Shown here piece after piece: positions 54,963 through 64,000 of a stretch of DNA of 64,000 bases. The DNA lies in contig JAFDVY010000002.1 of the NCBI GenBank assembly GCA_018268785.1, positions 62,001 to 126,000 of the forward strand, given 5' to 3'. A model generated the notes under the pieces. It searched no databases and was not told where the DNA came from. It saw only the letters and a program-made list of their open reading frames with translations. This DNA comes from Acidobacteriota bacterium (GTDB taxonomy: Bacteria; Acidobacteriota; Terriglobia; Acidiferrales; UBA7541). Each line of letters begins with the position of its first letter. Positions within the stretch are counted from its first letter, which is position 1. Position numbers and translations under genes: made by a program.

Positions 54963-56423
54963 GTGAAGACTGATTGCAATCGGAAAATGAATCACGGGAA
55001 GAATCATCCGGTCATCATCCAAGGCGGCATGGGCGCAGGTGTATCCAATTGGCGGCTCGCCCAAGCAGTCTCGCAACTCGGCCAACTCGGGGTCGTTTCG
55101 GGAACGGCTATCGACCAGATACTGGCGAGACGGTTGCAGGACGGTGATCCCGGCGGTCACATGCGGCGCGGCCTCGATCAGTTTCCGTTCCGCAAGATGG
55201 CCGACCGCATTTACGAAACGTACTACGTTCCCGGAGGCAAGGCCGAAACCCATCCATACAAGACCCTGCCGAAATATTCCAAGGACTGCCCGCGCGAACT
55301 CAACGAACTGTGTATTGTGGCCAACTTTGTCGAGGTGAATTTGGCGCGGCAAGGACACAGCAATCCGGTGGGCATCAACTATCTGGAGAAGATTCAGATT
55401 CCGCACTTGCCTTCGCTTTACGGCGCAATGCTGGCAGGTGTGGCGTACGTGATCATGGGTGCGGGTATTCCCCTGAAGATTCCGGGAGTGCTGGACCGCC
55501 TCGTCAATCACGGAGCGGTCAGCTACCAGTTGCAGGTCACTGGTGCGAAAGTTGGAGACGACACCACGATCAGGTTCGCGCCATGCGATTACATGGAGAG
55601 TTCATTTGCGCCACTGACGCGGCCGAATTTCTTTGCCGTCGTGGCCTCGAACACGCTGGCCGCAACCTTATCGAAAAAGGCGAATGGCCGGGTGGACGGA
55701 TTTGTGGTGGAGGGGCCCACCGCCGGCGGGCATAACGCGCCGCCGCGCGGGAAGCTGCAGATCAACGACGGTGGCGAACCAATTTACGGAGAACGCGATA
55801 CAGTCGACCTGCAAGAAATGCGAGAACTTGGTTTACCATTCTGGCTTGCTGGAGGCTACGGATCTGCCGAGAAACTCCGGTTGGCATTGGCCGCTGGAGG
55901 ATCTGGCGTGCAAGTGGGTACGGCATTTGCTTTCTGCGCAGAGTCAGGCTTGCAGGACAACTATAAGCAGGCACTTCTGAAGAAGGCGATTTCCGGGGAT
56001 GTGCGTCTTTTCACCGATCCCTTGGCTTCACCAACAGGTTTCCCCTTTAAGACGGTGCAACTGGAGGGTACCCTTTCGGAGAGGGAAATCTACCTCGACA
56101 GACCACGCATCTGCGATCTTGGCTATCTCCGGGAGGCATATCGGACCGCGACCGGTATGATTGACTATCGCTGTGCCGGAGAACCGGTGAGTGTGTATGT
56201 ATCGAAGGGAGGGCAGGAAGAGAGGACCATAGGCCGGAAATGTCTTTGTAACGCACTAGTTGCAAACATCGGACAACCCCAGGTCCGAGGTGGCAAATAC
56301 GTTGAGAAAGGTATGGTCACGGCGGGCGACGCTATCAGCCAAATCCAAGACTTTCTGCCGCCAAATAGTTTGAGTTATAGCGCCGCCGATGTAATCGCAA
56401 AGCTTCTGGAAGCTGAGTCTTAA
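54963..56423 (+). CDS. Nitronate monooxygenase-like FMN enzyme
   Basis: TIM-barrel flavoprotein of the 2-nitropropane dioxygenase family, 486 aa, clearly longer than the common about 350-aa members. Visible: IIQGGMGAGVSNWRLAQAVS at the N-terminus, VVEGPTAGGHNAP (FMN-phosphate region), LAGGYGSAEKLRLALAAGGSGVQVGTAF (in parts). GTG 54963 is used; ATG 54987 is an equal alternative. Its place between nirK and the NO-type regulator suggests a role in nitro-compound or reactive nitrogen removal, possibly with the ferredoxin, but this is inference. Enoyl-ACP reductase (FabK-like) is another possibility. Confidence 0.8.
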   Translation: MKTDCNRKMNHGKNHPVIIQGGMGAGVSNWRLAQAVSQLGQLGVVSGTAIDQILARRLQDGDPGGHMRRGLDQFPFRKMADRIYETYYVPGGKAETHPYKTLPKYSKDCPRELNELCIVANFVEVNLARQGHSNPVGINYLEKIQIPHLPSLYGAMLAGVAYVIMGAGIPLKIPGVLDRLVNHGAVSYQLQVTGAKVGDDTTIRFAPCDYMESSFAPLTRPNFFAVVASNTLAATLSKKANGRVDGFVVEGPTAGGHNAPPRGKLQINDGGEPIYGERDTVDLQEMRELGLPFWLAGGYGSAEKLRLALAAGGSGVQVGTAFAFCAESGLQDNYKQALLKKAISGDVRLFTDPLASPTGFPFKTVQLEGTLSEREIYLDRPRICDLGYLREAYRTATGMIDYRCAGEPVSVYVSKGGQEERTIGRKCLCNALVANIGQPQVRGGKYVEKGMVTAGDAISQIQDFLPPNSLSYSAADVIAKLLEAES

Positions 56424-56557
56424 ATAGAAAACAGCCCGGCAGCATGCTTCATCAGAAAAAAACAAGAGTTATTTTGAGAATGTGGGAAAGCCTGTAAAAT
56501 GCAAGGCGCGTTTGGAGAGCGCGCCCATGAACCATCCGACTTCCCGCGAGGCTCGCG

Positions 56558-57253
56558 ATGGCTAACGATACCGACGTCATCCTGAGGAAGACACCTCTAT
56601 TTGCCAATCTGACCGATGTCGAAATGCAGGCTCTCGCCACGCGTACGTCGCGAAAGCGATTTCAGAGGGATGAACAACTCTTTGCGGAAGGCGATCCTTG
56701 CTCTGGATTGTTTCTCGTGGCAACTGGCAAGGTCCGCATCTTCAAGCTCTCACCGTCCGGTCGTGAACAAATCCTAGCGGTCGAGGGCCCTGGCAGCTCG
56801 TTTGCTGAGCTTCCCGTTTTTGATGGCGGAAACTATCCGGCCGCAGCTTCTGCGCTCGAAGATACGGAAGTGCTGTTCATCTCGCGCAAAGACTTCCAGA
56901 ACTTTTGTCGCGAACATCCTGATGTCGGACTCAAGGTAATTGCAGTCGTAGGTTCACGATTGCGCCGGCTCGTGGGAATCATCGAAGAGCTGTCATTCAC
57001 CACAGTCCGGCAACGGTTAATTGCTTTGATCCTCCGGCTGGCACAGGCGAGTCACGCGCGGTCGAAAGAAGGAATTCACGTGGAGCTGACCAAGAGCCAT
57101 CAGGACCTGGCGGCGGAACTGGGAACTGTGCGGGAACTGGTTTCAAGGAATCTAGGTCGACTGCAGGCTGAAGGTTTCCTGGATGTTGAGGGCCGGCAGA
57201 TTATCGTGAAGGACTTGGCGGGTCTAAAACGCGAACAGGCCGCAGCCGAGTAA
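56558..57253 (+). CDS. Crp/Fnr-family transcriptional regulator (nitrogen-oxide type)
   Basis: A 231-aa regulator with an N-terminal cyclic-nucleotide-like beta-roll (about 10-125) and a C-terminal winged helix (about 165-220). The helix reads GTVRELVSRNLGRL; the E..SR residues match those of FNR that contact a TTGAT/TTGAC half-site. There is no N-terminal cysteine cluster, so it is not an FNR oxygen sensor but more like DNR/NnrR or HcpR types, which sense NO through haem. Two TGAC-N4-GTCA palindromes flank the cluster. Its own upstream region has no such site. Confidence 0.9.
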   Translation: MANDTDVILRKTPLFANLTDVEMQALATRTSRKRFQRDEQLFAEGDPCSGLFLVATGKVRIFKLSPSGREQILAVEGPGSSFAELPVFDGGNYPAAASALEDTEVLFISRKDFQNFCREHPDVGLKVIAVVGSRLRRLVGIIEELSFTTVRQRLIALILRLAQASHARSKEGIHVELTKSHQDLAAELGTVRELVSRNLGRLQAEGFLDVEGRQIIVKDLAGLKREQAAAE

Positions 57254-57281
57254 CTGGTCTCGAGCGGGGATTCGCTTGCCA

Positions 57282-57295
57282 GTGACTTTGGTCAC
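57282..57295. promoter_or_regulatory. Crp/Fnr-type palindrome before the RIC gene
   Basis: GTGACTTTGGTCAC, near-identical to 53121-53134; the following TGC is also shared. It lies between the regulator stop and the RIC start, 50 bases ahead of the ATG. Confidence 0.65.
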
Positions 57296-57345
57296 TGCGT
57301 GAATCTTGGGCTCCTACCACAATGGTCTCTGTCAGGAGGCCAGTG

Positions 57346-58068
57346 ATGAACTTCAACGCAGAAACACGAGTGAACGAAATCGCGCTGTCCGATCCGGGGG
57401 CAAGGCGAATTCTGGAAGACGCGGGTGTCGACTATTGCTGCGGGGGCGGCAAATCGCTCCACGACGCCTGCATGCGCGCCAACGTTCCTGCGGAGGTGAT
57501 CCTCGAACAGTTACGGAAAAACAGTAGAAAAGCCGAAACGGGGGAGAGCAGATGGAAACAAGCTCCGCTTGCCGAATTAACCGGCCACATCCGGGAGCGC
57601 CATCACGGCTACGTGCGTGACGTAATTCCCCGGTTGCGTGGGATGCTCGCCAAGGTGCGTGAAAAACACGGTACCAAGCACCGCGAGATCGAGGAGATCG
57701 AAAGGCTGTTCGGCGAAGTTGCCCGCGATATGCAGATGCACATGCAGAAGGAAGAACAGATTCTCTTTCCTTTTATTGATGCCTTGGAACGTGCGGCGAG
57801 CGGGCAAGGAGCGTTCGAGCCCCCCTTCTTTCAAACTGTGCGAAATCCGATCTATTCGATGATGAAGGAGCACGACGCCGCGGGAGAACTTGTGCGCCAG
57901 ATTCGCGCCGCAAGCAACACTTATCACGCACCAGAAGATGCATGCGCTACTTTTCAAGCGGCATACCAAGAATTAGAGCAGTTCGAAAAGGACCTGCACC
58001 TCCACGTGCATCTCGAAAACAACATTTTGTTTCCTCGCGCCGTGGAATTGGAGGCCGCGGCAGCCTGA
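57346..58068 (+). CDS. RIC/ScdA-YtfE-type di-iron protein (iron-sulfur repair)
   Basis: Repairs iron-sulfur clusters after nitric oxide or oxidative damage. The 240-aa protein has an N-terminal ScdA domain (ILEDAGVDYCCGGGKSLHDAC, with Cys31, Cys32 and Cys42) and a hemerythrin-like four-helix domain with HIRERHHGYV, HMQKEEQILFPF, MMKEHDAAGE and HLENNILFPRA as the iron ligands. ATG 57346 is preferred for its AGGAGG site; 57322 is in frame upstream. It sits under a TGAC palindrome, as expected for an NO-induced gene. Confidence 0.92.
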   Translation: MNFNAETRVNEIALSDPGARRILEDAGVDYCCGGGKSLHDACMRANVPAEVILEQLRKNSRKAETGESRWKQAPLAELTGHIRERHHGYVRDVIPRLRGMLAKVREKHGTKHREIEEIERLFGEVARDMQMHMQKEEQILFPFIDALERAASGQGAFEPPFFQTVRNPIYSMMKEHDAAGELVRQIRAASNTYHAPEDACATFQAAYQELEQFEKDLHLHVHLENNILFPRAVELEAAAA

Positions 58069-58081
58069 CGCGGACGAAGCG

Positions 58082-59431
58082 ATGGCGACGGCTCTTCCCC
58101 ATCCAGAAAGTTCAAGAGCGGCGCACTTTGAAGTCTTGCGCTCTCGTGATGAGGGGTTCGCGAAGTTATTGATGGCGTTCATTTCCACTGGGCTTGTATT
58201 CATGGTGTTCCCAGGGACCTTTCTCGGCGTTTGGAATTTGCTGCAAATCAGCGGGAGAGAAAGCGTGGCTTCGATTTCTCCCGCCTGGATACAGGCTCAC
58301 GGGCACGCGCAAGTGTTCGGCTGGGTGGGCAGCTTCATCATGGGCATCGGATTTTTCTCGATTCCGCAGTTGCGCGCCGGAGTGAAGGCATCTTTCGGCA
58401 GGGCGTGGACCTGCTGGGCCATGTGGTCGGCAGGTGCCGCACTGCGCTGGGTTACAAATGTGTACCGATGGGAGTGGAGAGTGATGCTGCCGGTGTCCGC
58501 GGTTCTTGAACTGGCAGCGTTTTTGATCTTTTTCCGTTCCGTGTCGCAGCACCAGCGGCAAGAATCGGGCCAAAAGCAATTAGAACCGTGGATCTGGGTG
58601 GTGATCAGTGCGAGCATTGGATTCCTGCTGCTCTTGATCCTTAATTTGGCGGGTTGTTTCTATGTTGCATTTCGAGAGACTACGCCTGCGTTTACCCATG
58701 TTTTCGATCAGCGCTACTTGACACTAATGGCCTGGGGATTCTTGGTGCCGTTCGTTTGGGGCTTCAGTGCAAAATGGATGGGAGTATTTCTCGGGCTGAA
58801 GCCCGTTCGCTCAAGAATTCTTCTCTCCGCGGTCTTTGTGAACTTAACCGGCATTGCGTTGGCACTCGCGGGGGTGGTTTCCGTTGGAGTGTGGTTTTTT
58901 CTTGGAGCTTCCGCTCTGGCGATCGCAGCGTTGCGCATGTTTGAACCTGCGATCAACGAGCCAAAGACGCGCGGCGTGCATCGAAGTTTTCCTTTCTTCA
59001 TTCGTTTTGCCTACGTGTGGCTGGTGGTCGCTGCGGGACTGGGCGTCGCGGCAGTGCGCTGGGACCACTCCGGCGGGATTTGGGGCGCATCGCGCCACGC
59101 ACTGACGGTTGGCTTTATTTCGGTGATGATCGTCTCGGTGGGCCAGCGGATTCTCCCTGCGTTTGCGGGAATGCGCGTGTTGTGGAAACCACGATTGATG
59201 TTCACGGCCCTCCTATTACTTACCGTCGGCTGCACTCTGCGAGTAGGTTGTGAAGTTCTGGCCTATCAAGAGTATGTTCACAGCGCATGGCGGGTTCTAC
59301 CGCTCTCGGCGCTGATTGAGCTTGCCGGACTCACCGCTTTTGCTTTCAATCTAGCTGGAACGTTCGTTCTGCAGCCGTCGCACGCGGTGAACGAACCAAT
59401 GATCGCGAGAATTTCCGGAGTGAATGTCTGA
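58082..59431 (+). CDS. NnrS-like haem/copper membrane protein
   Basis: Polytopic membrane protein (449 aa, about 12 segments) resembling NnrS, which protects against nitric oxide. Visible are histidine-rich helix ends such as WIQAHGHAQVFGWVGSFIMGIGFF, a pattern found in NnrS-type proteins. It follows the RIC gene by 13 bases and shares its likely transcript. It is not a NO reductase: the six conserved His of NorB are not seen. No NO reductase gene is in this window. Confidence 0.78.
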   Translation: MATALPHPESSRAAHFEVLRSRDEGFAKLLMAFISTGLVFMVFPGTFLGVWNLLQISGRESVASISPAWIQAHGHAQVFGWVGSFIMGIGFFSIPQLRAGVKASFGRAWTCWAMWSAGAALRWVTNVYRWEWRVMLPVSAVLELAAFLIFFRSVSQHQRQESGQKQLEPWIWVVISASIGFLLLLILNLAGCFYVAFRETTPAFTHVFDQRYLTLMAWGFLVPFVWGFSAKWMGVFLGLKPVRSRILLSAVFVNLTGIALALAGVVSVGVWFFLGASALAIAALRMFEPAINEPKTRGVHRSFPFFIRFAYVWLVVAAGLGVAAVRWDHSGGIWGASRHALTVGFISVMIVSVGQRILPAFAGMRVLWKPRLMFTALLLLTVGCTLRVGCEVLAYQEYVHSAWRVLPLSALIELAGLTAFAFNLAGTFVLQPSHAVNEPMIARISGVNV

Positions 59432-59466
59432 ATGGCAGCCGGCCTACACGAGGGGCCACCAAGCGG

Positions 59467-59739
59467 GTGGCATGGGTGCGAGGCGGCGCGTTTCAGCCGC
59501 GAACGTTCGGATACGCGGGCCGTTCTGCAAATGGACACGGAAGTTTGGCAAGGGTGTGGGATGCGGTCGTCGACTATTCTGTGGTCAAGAATTTCATGAT
59601 TGGCCTATATTATGGCCACGCGTGGGGCGGGTCCGCGATGGAGAGCCTCTATCCGAGGAGCGCAAACGGACGGATGGCTTATTTGGGAATCGAATATGCG
59701 ATTTTAGATTCGAAGGGGCAAATCCAAAACCGACAGTAG
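59467..59739 (+). pseudogene. Fragment of an alginate-export-type outer-membrane porin
   Basis: About 90 residues, of which the last about 60 (LARVWDAVVDYSVVKNFMIG, then LYYGHAWGGSAMESLYPRSANGRMAYLGIEYAI) look like the C-terminal strands of an alginate_exp-type barrel. The N-terminal part is missing and neighbouring frames contain no continuation. This is most likely a remnant left by deletion. The 360-base gap between the NnrS-like and NarK genes holds nothing else. Confidence 0.5.
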
Positions 59740-59745
59740 TTTGCC

Positions 59746-59759
59746 GTGAGCAGATTCAC
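59746..59759. promoter_or_regulatory. Weak Crp/Fnr-like site before the NarK fusion
   Basis: GTGAGCAGATTCAC matches 8 of the 10 outer positions of the palindromes at 53121 and 57282. It is close to the start (46 bases), which would fit repression rather than activation if real. Confidence 0.25.
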
Positions 59760-59791
59760 CATATATAAAGCAGCGCAGGAGCTTCCCGAAC

Positions 59792-62012
59792 GTGACTTCC
59801 TCTTCCTCAGGCCCGACTCGCCAGCTGATTCTAGGCACCTTGTCGTTTGCCATTTGTTTCGCTGCATGGGGTTTGATCAGCGCGTTCGCTCCGCGTTTCC
59901 GGGAACTGTTCCATCTGACGGCCACCGAGACGGCACTGCTGGTCGCCGTTCCCGTTCTGCTCGGCGCACTTCTGCGCGTTGCGACCGGCATGCTCGCCGA
60001 TCGTTTTGGCGGCCGGGTGGTATTCGCGGCGCTGATGGTCGCCGTTGCTGTTCCCGCGTACATCGTGCCGCTGGTTTCGAGCTATCAGAAGCTGCTGGTG
60101 GTTGCATTTTTTCTCGGTATCGCTGGCAGCTCTTTTGCGGTCGGAGTGGGTTTCGTCTCGCGCTGGTTCCCACCGGAGAAGCAAGGCGGAGCGCTCGGCA
60201 TCTATGGCCTGGGAAACATCGGCCAGTCCGCGGCTGTTTTTCTCGGCCCACTCCTTGCCGCCGTAGTAGGGTGGCAGAACATTTTTCGCGGAATGGCAGC
60301 GCTGCTGATTTTGTGGGGCTTGACGTTTTACCTTCTGGCACGGAATTCACCGAAGACGGTTCGTCCAGCAGGTTTTGGATCGATGCTGCAATTACTCTCC
60401 CGCGAAAGACTGTCCTGGGTGTTGTCGTTATTCTATTTCTTGACCTTTGGCGGATTTGTCGCTTTCTCTATTTACCTTCCTGTCTTGCTCAAAGATGAGT
60501 TCGGATTGAAACCAGCGGACGCGGGATTCCGCACTGCGGGCTTTGTCGTGCTAGCGACGCTTGCTCGCCCGCTTGGTGGCTGGCTCGCGGACAAAATCGG
60601 CGGCGCGCGTGTCCTCCATGGGGTTTTCCTGGGTGTGATTCCGTTTGCGCTCCTGATGTCGTGGCCGGCAATGTTACCGTTCACGATTGGGGCACTCGGC
60701 TGCGCGTTCTTGCTTGGTAGCGGAAATGGTGCTGTCTTCAAGCTGGTCCCGCAGTATTTCCCGAAAGAAGTCGGCACCGTAACGGGACTGGTAGGCGCAA
60801 TGGGCGGCCTCGGCGGATTTTTTCCGCCGCTCTTGCTTGGTTTTTTCCGTGATCGTTTCCACATTGTGTGGCCGGGTTTCGCTCTGCTCGCGCTCGTCTC
60901 GGCCGCTCTTTCGCGGATGAACAATCGCGTGTTCCTCTCGCGGCAGGAAACTGCGGAATTCGCGCTTCCCGCCGCTCTCGCGCGCACCGCGGATCGCATC
61001 CGCGCAGGCGTGACGGCCACGTTTTTCACTGGATTGCTCGTAGCCGCGATCGTCGTGGGCTCCCGCAATTTGCAGAATTTCGACGCGGCACTGGTGATTT
61101 ACACGTTCGCCACGGTTTTCGCCACGTGGGGCGTGGTCTACCACTATCGCGTATGGATCGGCAAACCTCCCACCCGCGTCTACTGGAAACGCGGATGGCA
61201 ACTTTTTCGCGCGGCCGGAATCTTCCGGGGAACTCTTCAGCTCTTGAAGAACGCCGCGACGCACATTGCCGCGCAAACTTTTATTCGCAGGCGCTCTACT
61301 CTGCGCTGGTGGATGCACCAAATGCTTTTTTGGGGTTGCCTGCTGGGCGTTGCCATCACGTTCCCGCTCGTCTTTGGCTGGATTTCGTTTCAGACTTTAC
61401 CCAGTGATCAGGAAACGTACGTCATCCTTATATATGGCTTCCCGGCACAGACCTTCCGTCTGCACACATTGTTGGCGGAGCTGATTTTTCACGGCTTGGA
61501 TATTTCAGCGATGCTCGTCCTCGGCGGCATTGGCCTTTCTCTGTGGCGGCGCTTCCGCGACCGCGGTGCGCAAGCGGTGCAGTCGTTCGCGCTGGATTTT
61601 TTGCCCATCATCATGCTCTTCGCGATTTCAATAACCGGACTGGCTTTAACCGTTTCGCAAAACTGGCTGCGTGGCGAATTTTACAGTTTTCTCGCGATAC
61701 TTCATGCAATCACCGTCATTGCCGCTCTTCTCTATCTGCCATTCGGAAAGTTCTTCCACATCTTTCAGCGGCCGGCTCAGCTCGGCGTGAAGTTCTACCA
61801 AGCCGCTGGCGCAGCGAGCGAGCCTGCGCTCTGCAAGCGCTGCGGCGAGCGGTTTGCTTCGCGGATGCACATTGACGATTTGAAGCGAGTCCTGCCGCAA
61901 GTAGGTTTCAACTACCAACTCGAAGGAACCGAGGACATCTGGCAAGAGTTGTGCCCGGCGTGCAAACGTAAGTCACTATCGCTTGCGCAGCTTCGCCTGA
62001 AGGAGGAAATCC

Positions 62013-62020
<8 letters not shown>
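59792..62020 (+). CDS. NarK-type nitrate/nitrite transporter fused to a cytochrome b-like and zinc-ribbon domain
   Basis: A 742-aa fusion starting at GTG 59792 (AGGAG ten bases ahead). Residues 1 to about 385 are a 12-helix MFS transporter of the NarK/NNP type (GMLADRFGGRVVF, then GNGAVFKLVPQYFPKEVGTVTGLVGAMGGLGGFFPP in parts). Residues about 410-665 form a second membrane domain resembling NarI/cytochrome b subunits, with histidines in WWMHQML, FRLHTLLAELIFHGLD, LAILHAITV and FGKFFHIFQ that could bind haem. Residues 679-742 are a zinc ribbon (Cys681, Cys684, Cys721, Cys724). It overlaps the nitrate reductase start by eight bases. It may couple nitrate import to quinol oxidation. Confidence 0.8.

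Positions 62021-64000
<1,980 letters not shown>

Noticed and set aside
58082-59431. NorB-type nitric oxide reductase
   Set aside because: Tempting from context, but the conserved histidine set and length do not fit; NnrS-like is better.
59746-60498. 250-codon plus-strand frame overlapping the NarK fusion
   Set aside because: Arg/Ser-rich shadow of the NarK frame; no signal peptide or domain.

Overview
The window looks like chromosomal DNA from a soil-type Acidobacteriota (probably class Terriglobia). The evidence is qualitative: a very large TonB-dependent receptor with an N-terminal carboxypeptidase-regulatory-like domain next to a TPR lipoprotein-like gene, secreted proteins ending in an Ig-like domain plus G/S-rich tail, Omp85/TamB genes typical of a diderm, and many small secreted carboxypeptidase-regulatory-like proteins. 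I saw no rRNA, CRISPR array, insertion sequence or prophage. One tRNA-Met(CAT) is present.

Layout. (1) 1-2.8 kb: arginine operon on the minus strand, argR-argC-argB-argD, translationally coupled, with an ARG-box-like operator beside the argR promoter. (2) 2.9-5.3 kb: an outer-membrane protein with no standard start codon, a small unknown gene and a ThiF/MoeB-type E1 enzyme. (3) 5.4-13.2 kb: envelope biogenesis operon Omp85 - SurA-like chaperone without a PPIase domain - TamB-like protein. (4) 13.2-28.6 kb: housekeeping and accessory genes: DUF2059, APC permease, class-V aminotransferase, GT2, a membrane protein plus winged-helix regulator with shared palindromes, isoprenyl transferase, ECF sigma/anti-sigma/DUF4097, Nudix, a LysW-like zinc ribbon with a polyacidic tail, a diacylglycerol kinase-like enzyme, tRNA-Met, a repeat peptide, and MacAB-like ATPase and adaptor. 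(5) 30.5-53.0 kb: a carbohydrate-utilisation locus. (6) 53.1-64 kb: a nitrogen-oxide cluster: NirK, ferredoxin, nitronate monooxygenase-like flavoprotein, Crp/Fnr regulator, RIC/ScdA-type di-iron protein, NnrS-like protein, a NarK-cytochrome b-zinc ribbon fusion and a molybdopterin nitrate reductase that runs off the end.

The most interesting system is the carbohydrate locus. One LacI-type regulator gene lies in it, and an identical 13-mer (TGAATCGTTTCAT) occurs five times in the region: before the TonB receptor, across the start codon of a DUF4185-like secreted protein, between lacI and a divergent secreted-protein/DUF2961 operon, and twice in the divergent promoter region between the DUF4380/sodium symporter operon and the isomerase/kinase/DUF2961/dehydrogenase operon. 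The enzyme set (two DUF2961 = GH172 proteins, a tentative DUF4185 = GH183 protein, FucI-type isomerase, AraB-type ribulokinase, a dehydrogenase resembling L-fucose dehydrogenases, no aldolase or 4-epimerase) fits a D-arabinose/D-arabinan pathway better than L-arabinose or L-fucose. This is inference and needs testing.

In the nitrogen-oxide cluster, two near-identical palindromes (GTGACTTnnGTCAC) stand before nirK and the di-iron repair gene, and the Crp/Fnr protein encoded between them has an E..SR recognition helix compatible with TGAC half-sites. Nitrate uptake, quinol oxidation and nitrate reduction appear joined through the NarK fusion.
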